A stretch of DNA of 64,000 bases from Candidatus Reconcilbacillus cellulovorans (GTDB taxonomy: Bacteria > Bacillota > Bacilli > Paenibacillales > Reconciliibacillaceae), in NCBI GenBank assembly GCA_002507565.1, contig MOXJ01000007.1, positions 20,863-84,862 on the forward strand, written 5' to 3'. Under the pieces are notes generated by a model, which saw nothing but the letters and a program-made list of their open reading frames with translations, ran no database searches and was not told the origin of the DNA. Shown here piece by piece: positions 1 to 9,648 of the stretch (its first letter is position 1; the number at the start of each line of letters is the position of its first letter). The position numbers and the translations under genes were made by a program.

Positions 1-567
1 CGACAACGGCAGAACGACGCGCCAGTAAATCGTCCAGTCGCTCGCCCCGTCCATTTTCGCCGCTTCCTGTAAAGCAAACGGCAAGCCATCGATATACGAC
101 CGGACGACGAACACGTTGAACGCATTGACGAGCCCCGGCAGCACGTATACCCAGAACGTACCGAGCAGGCCGAGGTCGCGCATCAGAATGTACGTCGGGA
201 TAAGCCCACCGGAAAAATACATCGTCAGCGCGAGAAACACCGAAATCGGCCGGCGGGCCGAAAAATCGCGCCGGCTGAGCGCATAGGCGAGCATCGAAGC
301 GCTGAACACGCCGAGCACCGCGCCGATCACCGTGCGCAGTACCGAATTGCGCAGGCCGACGAGCAGCCCTCCGAACGAAAAAATCGCCTCATAGTTGGCC
401 AGCGTGAACTTGCGCGGCCACAGATAGATGCCGCCGCGCACCGTATCCAGCGACTCGTTGAGCGAAATCGCCAGCACGTTCAAGAACGGATATACCGTCA
501 CGATCGCAACGAGCGTCATCAGCACGACGTTGCAAGCGTCGAACAAACGGTCGGACGCGCTTCTCAC
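1..567 (-). CDS. Carbohydrate ABC transporter permease (YtcP/LplC type), 3' end beyond the window
   Basis: This is a membrane permease subunit of a binding-protein-dependent sugar importer. The 189 visible codons start at a GTG that overlaps the stop of the upstream permease gene (ATGTGA arrangement), with AGGAGA about nine bases upstream. Hydrophobic segments lie at about residues 14-33 and 70-95. The cytoplasmic EAA loop that docks on the ATPase is recognisable near residue 168 (LQEAAKMDGAS). The C-terminal third lies outside the window. The adjacent larger permease and the sensor/regulator pair make this the usual oligosaccharide cluster of Paenibacillaceae. The ATPase is not encoded here; in this family it is normally a shared MsmX-like protein. 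The substrate is not readable from the permease. Confidence 0.9.
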   Translation of the reverse strand, partial: MRSASDRLFDACNVVLMTLVAIVTVYPFLNVLAISLNESLDTVRGGIYLWPRKFTLANYEAIFSFGGLLVGLRNSVLRTVIGAVLGVFSASMLAYALSRRDFSARRPISVFLALTMYFSGGLIPTYILMRDLGLLGTFWVYVLPGLVNAFNVFVVRSYIDGLPFALQEAAKMDGASDWTIYWRVVLPLS

Positions 568-1514
568 ATGATGCTCTCCTTCGTGTAGCGTTTGAAAAGA
601 CCGTTGGCGACGAACAGCAGCAAAATGCTGACGATCGAATTGAACATGCCGACCGCCGTGCCGAACGAAAACCGGTTCATGCCGATGCCGTATTTCAGCG
701 CGTACAGGTCGACGACTTCCGCATAGTCGACGACGAGCGGGTTGCCGAGCAGAAACTGCTTTTCAAACCCGATCGCGGTCAAATGCCCGATCGACATGAT
801 CATCAGCACGATGACCGTCGTGCGGATACCCGGCAGTGTAACGTGCCGGATTTGTCGCCACCGTCCCGCGCCGTCGACGCGCGCCGCCTCGTACAGCTCG
901 GGATCGATGCCCGTCATCGCCGCCAAATAAATGATCGAGTTCCATCCGGTCTCTTTCCACACATCAGAAGCGGTTACAATCCACCAAAACCATTCTCCCT
1001 TAGCCATGAACTGTACCGGCTGGTCCACGACACCGATCCAGCGCAATACATCGTTGACAATGCCGTCGACCGACAACATTTTCGACACGAGCCCGGCGAC
1101 GACGACCCACGACACGAAGTGCGGCAGATACGAGATCGTCTGGACCGTCCGCTTAAACCATTGCAGGCGCAGCTCGTTGAGCAGCACGGCGAACAGAATC
1201 GGCACCGTGAAGCCGGCGACAAGCCCCATGACGCTCATCGCCAGCGTGTTGCGCAACACCAGATAAAACCGCTCGTCCGTAAAAAGCTCTACAAAGTGGT
1301 CAAACCCGACCCACTCCTGCTCCCAGAACGGCCGGCCGGGCCGATAACGCTGAAACGCCATCGTCCAGCCCCATACGGGAACATAGTGAAAGACGAACAA
1401 CCAGACGACGAACGGAACCGACATCAGGTACAACCATTTCTGCTTCGCAAACGCCCGGCCGATCCGACGAACCGCGGGCGCCTCCGGCTTTGCCGGTTCT
1501 GTCATCGCTTCCAT
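564..1514 (-). CDS. Sugar ABC transporter permease (LplB/YteP type)
   Basis: This 316-residue inner-membrane permease pairs with the gene that follows it. The chosen ATG has a good AAAGGAG eight bases upstream; an in-frame start 28 codons earlier lacks one. After a short cytoplasmic tail the first membrane helix covers about residues 26-48. The EAA loop (YEAARVDGAG) sits near residue 208, as in LplB/YteP proteins. The protein has the usual length and six predicted helices. It overlaps the next permease by four bases, so the two subunits are translationally coupled. It probably imports oligosaccharides released by the GH42 pathway, an inference from context only. Confidence 0.9.
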   Translation of the reverse strand: MEAMTEPAKPEAPAVRRIGRAFAKQKWLYLMSVPFVVWLFVFHYVPVWGWTMAFQRYRPGRPFWEQEWVGFDHFVELFTDERFYLVLRNTLAMSVMGLVAGFTVPILFAVLLNELRLQWFKRTVQTISYLPHFVSWVVVAGLVSKMLSVDGIVNDVLRWIGVVDQPVQFMAKGEWFWWIVTASDVWKETGWNSIIYLAAMTGIDPELYEAARVDGAGRWRQIRHVTLPGIRTTVIVLMIMSIGHLTAIGFEKQFLLGNPLVVDYAEVVDLYALKYGIGMNRFSFGTAVGMFNSIVSILLLFVANGLFKRYTKESIM

Positions 1515-1591
1515 GGATCCGCTCCTTTCCGCCGCCGCACTTTCACCATACCCGATCAAGCGACGGCTTCCCACCCGAGGAAGCTCAGCAA

Positions 1592-1620
1592 ATTTCATCG
1601 AGGATTTAGCACAGATTCAA
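1592..1620 (-). promoter_or_regulatory. Candidate sigma-A promoter for the permease pair
   Basis: Reading on the minus strand, TTGAAT and TGAAAT are separated by 17 bases. The site overlaps the stop codon of the response regulator gene and lies about 80 bases ahead of the permease start. The -10 is a 4/6 match, so the call is weak. It would let the transporter be induced separately from the two-component genes. Confidence 0.35.
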
Positions 1621-3155
1621 TCTTCCGCCGCCGACCGCCGATATGCCGACGGCGACATGCCGACATATTTCTTGAATTTCGCATGGAAATAATCGACGTC
1701 CGCGTATCCGACCCGTTGGGCGACCTCGTACACCTTTCTGCCCTCCGCCAGCAGTTCTTTCGCCCGTTCCATGCGGACCTTGTCCAGATACCCGTGAAAC
1801 GATTCGCCCGTATGGCGTCGGAACAACTTCCCCAAATAGGCCGCATTATAATGGAACAGTTCGGAAAACATCTCCAGCTTCAAATTTTCCGCATAGTGAC
1901 GGCGTATAAAATCGACCATCCGCCGGACGACCGTCTCGCCGTCCCCGCCCTCGGATTGCGCGGCCGCAATCGCGGCCAGGCGGCGGCCGACATACTCGGC
2001 GACGGCGCGAAGCGACGGCTGCTCGCAAATCGCGGCGATCCACCCGCGGTCGGCGACGGGCTCCGTTTCCGACGTCCCCCGCTCCAGCCGGTCGACCGTC
2101 ATGGCGACGAGCCGGACGAAATCCGCTTTGACGGTATGTTCGGTCGCTTCCGGATTTGAGAGCATCCGATCGGCGACCTCTTCGACGATCCGCTCCACCG
2201 CGTCCTTGCGGCCCGTCCCTACGGCGTAAAACAACCGCTCCGCGGCCTCCCGCAACATCGCCTCCCTCGCCGCGTCCGACCCGCCGTCGACCCCCACCGT
2301 TCCGAAATCACCTCGATCCTCCAGAAAAAACCGGCGGCTCAGCCGTTCGGCCGCATTCGCGAATGCCCGCGGCAAGTCGGAAAAACGGCGGACCGCCGGC
2401 CCGGCCGCTATGCTGAAGCGAACGCCGTACGCCTCCGCCGTTTCACGCAGCCGTTTCTGCAAGTCCTGCAATCCGTCTTCTTCGTCCGCGCCGTTTTTAT
2501 CCGGCAACAATACGGCCCAATACGGACCTACTGTAAAGACGACCCCGCGTCTTTCGCTTTCGAGCGATTCGGCGAGCGCCCGCAAAATCGTCCCGAACCT
2601 CTCCGTTCCGACCGTTCCGGAGCCGCCGATTTCCGCCGAAAGCAACATCGGACGGTAAACCCGCCAAGCCAAGCCCATCTCGGCGACCGTCTTCGCGTCG
2701 GGTACGGGAACGGCTCCGGTCACGAACGCTTCGAGCCATTCTTTTCGCTCTCGGTTGCGCGCATGCGCCTCTCGGTCGATGAGACGCCGCACATGCGCCA
2801 CCATATCCGCGAGTTCCCGCTCTTCGACCGGTTTCAGCAAATAGCCGTCCACCTTGCCGCGAATCGCCCGTCTGGCGTACTCGAATTCCGCATAGCCGCT
2901 TAGAATCAGAAACCGCGTCGCCGCTTTGGCGTCCGTCGAACGAACAGCCTCGATGAGTTCAAGACCGTCCATCACCGGCATACGGATGTCGACGACCATC
3001 AGTTCCGGCCTACAGCCTTCGCGATAGCGGACGAGCGCCTCCTTGCCGTCCCCGTACTCGCCGCTGATGCGAAAACCGTACGCTTCCCACCGGATGAGCG
3101 TCCGCAACCCTTCCCGGATGAGCGGTTCGTCATCGACGATCCAGACGTTGTACAT
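1617..3155 (-). CDS. Response regulator, CheY receiver plus AraC-type DNA-binding domain (YesN family)
   Basis: This 512-residue cytoplasmic transcription activator has an N-terminal receiver (about 1-120) with acidic residues D8/D9, phosphoacceptor D56 (VVDIRMP) and K108. A weakly conserved middle section follows. Two AraC helix-turn-helix units occupy about 410-508, with the family signature GYADVDYFHAKFKKYVGMSP near the end. The ATG was chosen because the receiver begins there and a GGGGG-type ribosome binding site precedes it; the longer frame is upstream noise. It overlaps the end of the sensor kinase gene by 26 bases, which indicates co-translation. In this family the kinase-regulator pair senses a sugar or cell-surface signal and activates the neighbouring ABC importer genes. 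Confidence 0.93.
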   Translation of the reverse strand: MYNVWIVDDEPLIREGLRTLIRWEAYGFRISGEYGDGKEALVRYREGCRPELMVVDIRMPVMDGLELIEAVRSTDAKAATRFLILSGYAEFEYARRAIRGKVDGYLLKPVEERELADMVAHVRRLIDREAHARNRERKEWLEAFVTGAVPVPDAKTVAEMGLAWRVYRPMLLSAEIGGSGTVGTERFGTILRALAESLESERRGVVFTVGPYWAVLLPDKNGADEEDGLQDLQKRLRETAEAYGVRFSIAAGPAVRRFSDLPRAFANAAERLSRRFFLEDRGDFGTVGVDGGSDAAREAMLREAAERLFYAVGTGRKDAVERIVEEVADRMLSNPEATEHTVKADFVRLVAMTVDRLERGTSETEPVADRGWIAAICEQPSLRAVAEYVGRRLAAIAAAQSEGGDGETVVRRMVDFIRRHYAENLKLEMFSELFHYNAAYLGKLFRRHTGESFHGYLDKVRMERAKELLAEGRKVYEVAQRVGYADVDYFHAKFKKYVGMSPSAYRRSAAED

Positions 3156-4965
3156 GGCGTTGCCCCCTTTTGTCCAACGGAATGGAAAATCGAACTTTCG
3201 TGCCTTCGCCGGGCCGGCTGTCGATCGCAAGCCCGGACGATTCTCCGTACAAAAGCCGCAAACGTTGGTGCACGTTGCGCAGCCCGATGCGCCGGCGCGC
3301 ATCGGCATCTTCCGGTTCTTCGCCTTCCTCGACATCCAGCGATCGTCGAAGCGCTTCCAATTTGTCCGCGGCGATTCCGACGCCGTCGTCGGCGACTTCC
3401 GCGCACAAACGACCGTCTTCGCATACGGCCCGCACCCTCACCGTGCCGCCGCCTTCTTTTTTCTCAAGACCGTGCACGACGGCGTTTTCGACGAGCGGCT
3501 GGATCACCAGTGGCGGAATCGGCACGTTTTCGCACGACGGGTCGACGAGGATTTCAAAACGGAGCCTCGATTCGTACCGAAAGTTTTGAATCTCCAAATA
3601 GCAGCGGACCATCTCGATTTCGTCGCAGAGCGGAATTTCCGAAGCGCCGATTTCGAGTTTTTTCCTCATCAGCCGGCCGAGCGTTTTGACGACATGGGCG
3701 ATTTCCGCTTCGCCCTTGACGTGCGCCTTCATCCGGATCGACTCCAGCGCGTTGAAGAGAAAGTGCGGATGAATCTGGCTGGCCATCATGCGCAGTTTCA
3801 TCTCGTTCTGGCGCAGTTCCAGCCGGCTTTTCTGCAAGTTCGTCACGCGTACCTCCTCCATCAATTCGCGAAGGCTGTCCAGCATCGAATTGAACTGGCG
3901 GGAAATTTGGCCGAGCTCGTCGTTGCCGGCGAGCGCCGGTCCCGGTTCCAGGTTGCCGAGCGCGACCTTGCTGATCTGTTTGCTGAGCGCAAGCAGCCGC
4001 CGGCTGAGCGCATACGAAAACCCGAAGATCAGCACGACAGCGACGCCGAGACTGGCCAACATCGCCGCCAGTCCGAGCATGCTGATGCGGTTGGCGTCGC
4101 GCACGATGTCCGAAACGGCGAACAGCGACACGACGTGCAGCCGGTTGAAACTCGACATCGGCGTTATAGCATTAACGAGGACGCGGTAGGCGCGGCCGTC
4201 CAGCTTCACTTCGTGCGCCCCGGGGCCGAGCGCGGCGAGCGCCTGATACCTCGGTACGCCGCCGATCAAGGAAAACGCTTCGTTTTCCCGGTTCGACGCC
4301 ACGAGATGGCCGCCGTCTTCGACGAGCATCGTTTCGAACGGCTCTTGATGCAAAATGTCGCTCAGCCGGTCGGTGTCGATGTCGACGACCAGCACGCCGT
4401 AGCTGCGATATCCGGGGAAATCGACGCGGCGCACAAGGCTGAGCCGGCTGTCCGGCGATTTCGGCTCGTCGTCGACGGAAAACCAGCCGATCCGCCCCTT
4501 CGCCTCCACGGCCGCCCGGTACCACACCGACTGCGTCACCGCCGCGTTCGGACGGATAAATTCCCAGTTGTTGATCAGCGTCGGATTGTCCATATAAATC
4601 CGGATACTGGAGATTTCCGGATTAAACTGCAAAAATTCATCAAAATTAAAATATTCCCGATACGTCCGTACGACGTCGTAGACGGTCTCGTAACGCGTAT
4701 TGACGACGCGCGCCAGCCGCTCATCAAACAGCAGCCGGAACGAGAGGTCGCCGGCGACCTTGAGCACTTCTTCCGTCCGTTTCTCGATGCGCTCCATGTT
4801 CAGCGCAGTCTGCTCGATCGCGTCGCGCAGCTCCATCTGCCGAAACCGATGCGTCAAAAACACGCCGACCATCGTGACGGGGATGAATACCGTCAGCACG
4901 AACGACAACAGCAGTTTGTTCCGCAAGCGCACGTCGCGCCAACGCGAAAACCAGCGGCGGACCAT
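3130..4965 (-). CDS. Membrane sensor histidine kinase (YesM family)
   Basis: This 611-residue two-component kinase has a first transmembrane helix at about 17-38 and an extracytoplasmic sensor domain at about 40-293. A second helix (about 294-320) leads to a HAMP linker. The His_kinase domain has the phosphoacceptor H399 in QIHPHFLFNAL. The ATPase domain has the N-box (LVENAVVHG, N494), the G1 box DDGVGI and the terminal GEGTKVRFSIP. All catalytic motifs are present. The ATG follows AAGGAGG at seven bases. The gene lies just downstream of the GH42 gene and overlaps its cognate regulator. The extracellular ligand, probably an oligosaccharide or its binding protein, cannot be read from the sequence. 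Confidence 0.93.
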   Translation of the reverse strand: MVRRWFSRWRDVRLRNKLLLSFVLTVFIPVTMVGVFLTHRFRQMELRDAIEQTALNMERIEKRTEEVLKVAGDLSFRLLFDERLARVVNTRYETVYDVVRTYREYFNFDEFLQFNPEISSIRIYMDNPTLINNWEFIRPNAAVTQSVWYRAAVEAKGRIGWFSVDDEPKSPDSRLSLVRRVDFPGYRSYGVLVVDIDTDRLSDILHQEPFETMLVEDGGHLVASNRENEAFSLIGGVPRYQALAALGPGAHEVKLDGRAYRVLVNAITPMSSFNRLHVVSLFAVSDIVRDANRISMLGLAAMLASLGVAVVLIFGFSYALSRRLLALSKQISKVALGNLEPGPALAGNDELGQISRQFNSMLDSLRELMEEVRVTNLQKSRLELRQNEMKLRMMASQIHPHFLFNALESIRMKAHVKGEAEIAHVVKTLGRLMRKKLEIGASEIPLCDEIEMVRCYLEIQNFRYESRLRFEILVDPSCENVPIPPLVIQPLVENAVVHGLEKKEGGGTVRVRAVCEDGRLCAEVADDGVGIAADKLEALRRSLDVEEGEEPEDADARRRIGLRNVHQRLRLLYGESSGLAIDSRPGEGTKVRFSIPLDKRGQRHVQRLDRR

Positions 4966-4996
4966 CCGCGGCCTCCTTCCCTTCCGACTCCGTCGT

Positions 4997-7069
4997 TCAC
5001 CGTGAAGGCCGGGTCGACTCTGCGGTGCGGCGTTCCAGAATCGCGACTCCGTACGGCGGAAGCTCGACGACGCCGGAGACGGCGCGGCCGGTCAGCCGAT
5101 CGAGCGCTTTCGCGGCGCCGACGTCCACCTCCGCTTTCCGGTTCGCGTGGTTGAGCAAAAACAGAAACTCCCGGCCGGGCTTGACGCGCAACACCGCCTC
5201 GACGCCCTCGGGAGCCGCCGCCGGCGCCGAAATGCCGCGGCTTTCGCACAAATAGGCGAACAGTTTTGTCCAGAACGACGGTTCAGCGCTCGACGCGACG
5301 TACCACGCTTCGCCTTCGCCGAACCGATTGACGGTGACCGCGGGCGTGCCGGCGTAAAAGTCTTCGCCATAGACGGCGATTGTCTCCGCCGTCTCGCAGT
5401 GCAGAATGTCGAAAAGAATCGAGCAGGCAAATTCACCGGCCAGCGGCCCGAGCGCGCGGCGCACGACGATCCGATTATGCCGATCGGGCGGCAGCGCGTC
5501 GCGTTCCTCGACCCAGATGCCGAGCACGCGGCGAAGCGGCCCGGGATAACCGCCCGCAAAGACGCGGTCGTTTTCGTCCACGACGCCGCTAAAAAAGGTC
5601 GTGAGGAACGTTCCGCCGGCGCGGACGAACGATTCGACGCGCTCGGCGAACCCCGGCTTCAGCATGTACAGCACGGGAGCGGCGACGATCGCGTATTTTT
5701 CCAGATCGGTTTCGACACCGATCAGATCGACCGGAATATTTTGATCATACAACGCGCGATAAACGTTATGGACCTGTTCCAAATATTTCAGCGCCACGCT
5801 CGGTCCGCTCGAGTATTCGACGGCCCACCAGTTTTCCCAGTCGAACAGCACGGCAACCTTCGCCCCGACGCGCGCGCCGATCGTCGCGTCGGCGAGTTCC
5901 CGCAATTCACGGCCGAGCTCGGCGCACTCGCGGAAAACGCGCGTATGTTCGTGCCCGGCGTGCTCGACGACGGCGCCGTGAAACTTTTCGCACGCCCCAA
6001 TCGACCTCCGCATCTGGAAAAAGCAGACCGAATCGGCGCCGCGCGCGACGGCCTGGTAACTTTGCAGCCGCATGACGCCGGGGCGCTTGAGCGAATTGTA
6101 CGGCTGCCAGTTTTGCTGGCTCGGCGTCTGCTCCATCAAGAGAAACGGCTGCCCGTTCTTGAGCCCGCGCATCAGGTCGTGCATCATCGCCGTGTAGCTC
6201 GCCGGCGTATCGATTGCCGGATAATTGTCCCAGGCGACGACGTCGAAATGTTTCGCCCACTTGAAATAATCAAGCGGCTTGTAGGCGCCCATCAGGTTCG
6301 TCGTCACGACGGCGTCCGGCATGTGCCGCTTGATCGCCGCGTACTCGAGCAGGTAGCATTCCAGCAAGCTGTCCGAATTAAACCGCGCGTAATCGAGCGA
6401 AATGCCCTGAAACGCCGTGTTCGTCGGACCGAAATGCTCGCTCAGCATGTTGGGTGCGACGATCTCGTCCCAATCTTGGAACGTATGGCTCCAAAACTTC
6501 GTGTTCCACGCCTCGTTCAACCGCTCCAGCGTGCCGTAGCGGCGGCGGAGCCAAACGCGGAACGCCTTCTCGCAGTTTTCGCAGTAACACTCGCCGCCGA
6601 ACTCGTTCGAGACGTTCCATAAGAGCAGCGCGGGGTGATCCTTGTACCGCTCCGCCAGCTTTTCCGCCAGAAGCGGCGCGAAGCGGCGGTACGTCGGGCT
6701 GTTCGGGCACGAATTGTGCCGCGAGCCGTACTTGCGCTTTCTGCCTTCGAAATCGACGCGCAAAATATCCGGATACCGCTTCGCCATCCAGGCGGGATGC
6801 GCCGCGGTACCCGTGCCGAGCCCGACGCGGATGTCGTGGCGATGCAGCATGTCGAGCACCTCATCCAGCCATTCGAACCGGTACGTCTCTTCGTCGGGTT
6901 GACACTCCGTCCAGCCGAAAATGTTGACGCGCACGAAATCGATCCCGGCCAACCGGAATAACCGCATGTCTTCTTTCCAGACCGACCGGTCCCATTGTTC
7001 GGGGTAATAATCACCGCCGTAAGGCATTTTCTTCAGTTTTCCTCTGAACGCATCCGTCACGCCTGCCAT
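4997..7069 (-). CDS. GH42 beta-galactosidase
   Basis: This 690-residue cytoplasmic glycoside hydrolase removes terminal beta-galactose from imported oligosaccharides. The TIM-barrel domain opens with MPYGGDYYPEQW. The acid/base E156 is in WNVSNEFGG and the nucleophile E313 in LLMEQTPSQQNW. The four cysteines of the GH42 metal site are present (C121, C161, C163, C166). A Rossmann-like trimerisation domain and a small C-terminal beta domain follow, giving the normal family length. The gene carries no signal peptide. It lies first in a minus-strand row ahead of the kinase and regulator genes and diverges from an AraC gene. Its association with sugar importers resembles Bacillus YesZ (rhamnogalacturonan) or GanA (galactan); the exact substrate is uncertain. 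Confidence 0.95.
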   Translation of the reverse strand: MAGVTDAFRGKLKKMPYGGDYYPEQWDRSVWKEDMRLFRLAGIDFVRVNIFGWTECQPDEETYRFEWLDEVLDMLHRHDIRVGLGTGTAAHPAWMAKRYPDILRVDFEGRKRKYGSRHNSCPNSPTYRRFAPLLAEKLAERYKDHPALLLWNVSNEFGGECYCENCEKAFRVWLRRRYGTLERLNEAWNTKFWSHTFQDWDEIVAPNMLSEHFGPTNTAFQGISLDYARFNSDSLLECYLLEYAAIKRHMPDAVVTTNLMGAYKPLDYFKWAKHFDVVAWDNYPAIDTPASYTAMMHDLMRGLKNGQPFLLMEQTPSQQNWQPYNSLKRPGVMRLQSYQAVARGADSVCFFQMRRSIGACEKFHGAVVEHAGHEHTRVFRECAELGRELRELADATIGARVGAKVAVLFDWENWWAVEYSSGPSVALKYLEQVHNVYRALYDQNIPVDLIGVETDLEKYAIVAAPVLYMLKPGFAERVESFVRAGGTFLTTFFSGVVDENDRVFAGGYPGPLRRVLGIWVEERDALPPDRHNRIVVRRALGPLAGEFACSILFDILHCETAETIAVYGEDFYAGTPAVTVNRFGEGEAWYVASSAEPSFWTKLFAYLCESRGISAPAAAPEGVEAVLRVKPGREFLFLLNHANRKAEVDVGAAKALDRLTGRAVSGVVELPPYGVAILERRTAESTRPSR

Positions 7070-7122
7070 CCCCTTCCCTGTTCCGTCCGCCTACGCCGCG
7101 GCCGAACCCGCAGCGAAAAAAT

Positions 7123-7152
7123 TTGTATATAACAATACTTCCATCGTACAAT
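7123..7152 (+). promoter_or_regulatory. Candidate promoter region between the GH42 and AraC genes
   Basis: On the plus strand TTGTAT and TACAAT are 18 bases apart. The same AT-rich patch read on the minus strand offers TTGTAC, 16 bases, TATACA. Overlapping divergent promoters in this 125-base gap would let the AraC protein control both itself and the galactosidase gene. Neither -35 is perfect. Confidence 0.35.
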
Positions 7153-7194
7153 GAAATCGGATACACGAAAATATCGGATTTGGGAAGCGGGAAT

Positions 7195-8031
7195 ATGAAA
7201 AAACGGAGATTTTTTGCGACGGCATTCGAGCCGCATGCGCCGTTTTGGATCGAAAGCATCGGCTTCAATCCGGATCAGGAGCCGATCCGTCGGCCGACGG
7301 GCTACGGTTGGTACCACTGGCTGCAGACGAAAGACGGCGAAGGCGAGGCGATCATCGGGGAGCGGGTTTATCGACTTTTGCCGACAAGCGGCTTGATGCT
7401 GTTGCCGCACACTCCCCACCGCTATTACGCGGTCGGAGGAGGCCGTTGGTCGACGTTTTACTTGACGTTCGGCGGACCGCTGGCAGCCCAGGCGACCGCC
7501 GTTCTCGGCATCGACGCCGACCGCGTATATCGGTGGGACGCGGGCTGTCCGCTGGATCGCGCCGTACCGGATGCGGCCTTGCGTCTGACGTCGCGGCGGC
7601 GTTTATCCGGACTCGATCTGTCGGTCGAAGTGTACCGTTTTCTCGTCGCGCTGAAAAGATACGGCCGGCCTGACGGCGTCGCCGTCTCGATCGACCGGCT
7701 CGAGCAGAGGATCGCGCCGCTTTTGGCCTGGCTCGACCGCCATTTCGCAAACCCCGACGTCGGCGTCGCCGACATGGCCGACGTGCTCGGCGTGAGCCCG
7801 AGGCATTTGCGCGAATTATTCAAACGCGTCTACGGCTGTTCCCCGTACCGCTATCTACTCGGCCAGCGGTTGCGGCGAGCCAAGGAACGGCTTCTTTCTT
7901 ACCCAGATGAACCGGTCCGCACCGTCGCCGAACGCGTCGGCTTCCGCGACGCCAGTCATTTCATTGCGGCGTTCCGGAAGGCGGAAAACATGACGCCGGA
8001 ACAGTTCCGGAAACTTCATTTAAGGCGATGA
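7195..8031 (+). CDS. AraC family transcriptional regulator with N-terminal sugar-binding cupin
   Basis: This 278-residue cytoplasmic regulator has a beta-rich AraC-binding half (about 10-140; note YGWYHWLQTKDGEG and the MLLPHTPHRYYAV strand) that normally binds a sugar. The C-terminal double helix-turn-helix (about 180-278) carries GVSPRHLRELFKR and VGFRDASHFIAAFRKAENMTP. The start was set at an ATG preceded by GGGAAGCGGG rather than at an upstream ATG in AT-rich promoter DNA. It diverges from the GH42 gene, its likely target. It converges on the following binding-protein gene with a 12-base overlap of coding ends. Confidence 0.9.
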   Translation: MKKRRFFATAFEPHAPFWIESIGFNPDQEPIRRPTGYGWYHWLQTKDGEGEAIIGERVYRLLPTSGLMLLPHTPHRYYAVGGGRWSTFYLTFGGPLAAQATAVLGIDADRVYRWDAGCPLDRAVPDAALRLTSRRRLSGLDLSVEVYRFLVALKRYGRPDGVAVSIDRLEQRIAPLLAWLDRHFANPDVGVADMADVLGVSPRHLRELFKRVYGCSPYRYLLGQRLRRAKERLLSYPDEPVRTVAERVGFRDASHFIAAFRKAENMTPEQFRKLHLRR

Positions 8032-9549
8032 CGCGCGCCACAACGCGTTCCGGTAAGCGGCGTTGATTTCTTCGATGACGCGGTCGCCGCCGGCGTTTCG
8101 CCATGCCGAGACCGCGGCGTCGAAACCGTTTTCGTCCAACTGTCCCAAAATGAAACGGAACGTCGCGTCGCGGATGATGCCGTCGAGCTCGTCGCGGCGT
8201 TCGAGCCATGTTTCCGACACGAGCGACTCGGCGGGATTCGGCACGAGAAACCGCAAATTGTCGGCGGTCAGCGCTTCGCTTTTCATCTTGAGCGGGTTAC
8301 CGCCGGGCTCGAGCGACCGATTGTCCAAACCGATCAGCGACAAAAGCGGCCGCACTTCGGCCTCCCTGCGCTCTTCGGTACCTTCGATCTCCTGGACGCG
8401 GCCGTCGACGACGCGGTAATGAATCCCCTCGATGCCGTAATGAAGGTAATTCCCGATGTCCGGATCGGCCAGCCGATCGAAAAAGGCGAGCACCTGCCGA
8501 AGACGCTCTTGCGTCCGAATACGCGATTTCGGAAACACGAACATCCCGTTATGCCCGGCCTGAGACCAGACGCGGCAACAACCGTCCCGTCCGGCGATCC
8601 GGTTGGTCATGTCGATCCGGACCGACGGGTCGTACGGCAGGGCGGCGTGGTACAGGTTGACGGCGTCGTCGAGATTGCCGATGTAGACGCCGGCTTTTCC
8701 CTGGGCGAACAGGTCCCACTGCTTCGACTTGCTGGACAGCGCAAAATCGGGGTTCACAAGCCCTTCCCGGTAAAGCCGCCGCATAAACCGCATCGCCTCG
8801 CGGTACGGCTCGAACATGAATTCCGGCAACAGCCGCCCGTCGCGAACCCCCCACTCGTTCGGGGCGCCGAAATAGGAAGCGAGCGTCTTGAACGCGCCGA
8901 ACCGCAGATCGGCGCGGTCGGCCAGGCCGTACGTGTCGCGGACGCCGTCGCGGTCGGGATCTTGTTCGGTAAAAGCTTTCATGATCCTGTATAAGTCGTC
9001 GACCGAGCGGGGCTCCGTCAGGCCGAGCCGCTCCAGCCAATCGCGGCGGTAAATGATGCCTTGCCGCGACAGATCGCGTTCTCGATAAATACCATATATT
9101 TTCCCTTCTATCTCTATATTTTTTAAAATCAGCGGATTCATTTTTTGCAAATTCGGATATTCGCGAAGATACGGCCCGATCTCCCAAAACTTCCCTTCGC
9201 GGACCGCCTTACGGAATACCGGATTGAACAGATCGACGATCGTGACGACGTCCGTCGGAAAATCTGTGACGAGCGCCGTGTCGATCTTGCCGTCCTTGTG
9301 CTCGTCCGGCACCCACCAGATCTCAAGGTCGACGCCCGTTTCCTTCTCGATACGCCGGAGCACCGTGTCCCTCGGCTGAACGCGGGTATACTGGATCGCC
9401 ATCCAGGACAGCTTCGGCGCGGAGCCGGGCGGGTCGGTCGGTTTCGGCGCCCGCTCGCCGACGGCCGGACAGGCCGTCAGACCGACGCCGAGCGACGCGG
9501 TCAAAAAACCTTTGAAAACCAGCCGTTTTGCGCCTTGCAACCGCGACAT
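8020..9549 (-). CDS. Extracellular solute-binding lipoprotein (family 1, LipO/LplA-like)
   Basis: This 509-residue lipid-anchored receptor captures sugar outside the cell for an ABC importer. A basic N-terminus and hydrophobic stretch end in the lipobox LTAC, with C27 as the modified residue. The mature part shows the two-lobed binding-protein pattern shared with the second copy in this window (for example YLREYPNL, SRQGIIYRRDWLERLGL and DRDGVRDTYGL). GGAGGGG precedes the ATG. The gene stands alone between two regulator genes. It is the best candidate receptor for the permease pair at the left edge, although they are about 6.5 kb apart, or a second receptor for the right-hand transporter. Both pairings are inference. 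Confidence 0.9.
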   Translation of the reverse strand: MSRLQGAKRLVFKGFLTASLGVGLTACPAVGERAPKPTDPPGSAPKLSWMAIQYTRVQPRDTVLRRIEKETGVDLEIWWVPDEHKDGKIDTALVTDFPTDVVTIVDLFNPVFRKAVREGKFWEIGPYLREYPNLQKMNPLILKNIEIEGKIYGIYRERDLSRQGIIYRRDWLERLGLTEPRSVDDLYRIMKAFTEQDPDRDGVRDTYGLADRADLRFGAFKTLASYFGAPNEWGVRDGRLLPEFMFEPYREAMRFMRRLYREGLVNPDFALSSKSKQWDLFAQGKAGVYIGNLDDAVNLYHAALPYDPSVRIDMTNRIAGRDGCCRVWSQAGHNGMFVFPKSRIRTQERLRQVLAFFDRLADPDIGNYLHYGIEGIHYRVVDGRVQEIEGTEERREAEVRPLLSLIGLDNRSLEPGGNPLKMKSEALTADNLRFLVPNPAESLVSETWLERRDELDGIIRDATFRFILGQLDENGFDAAVSAWRNAGGDRVIEEINAAYRNALWRASSP

Positions 9550-9648
9550 CCGAGCCCCTCCCGGTCGTTACCTGATACGAAAAAGATGTGAAAAACGTCT
9601 TGTTCCGTGTATAATCATCTTAACAAAGCCGAGACGGGAGCGAAACCG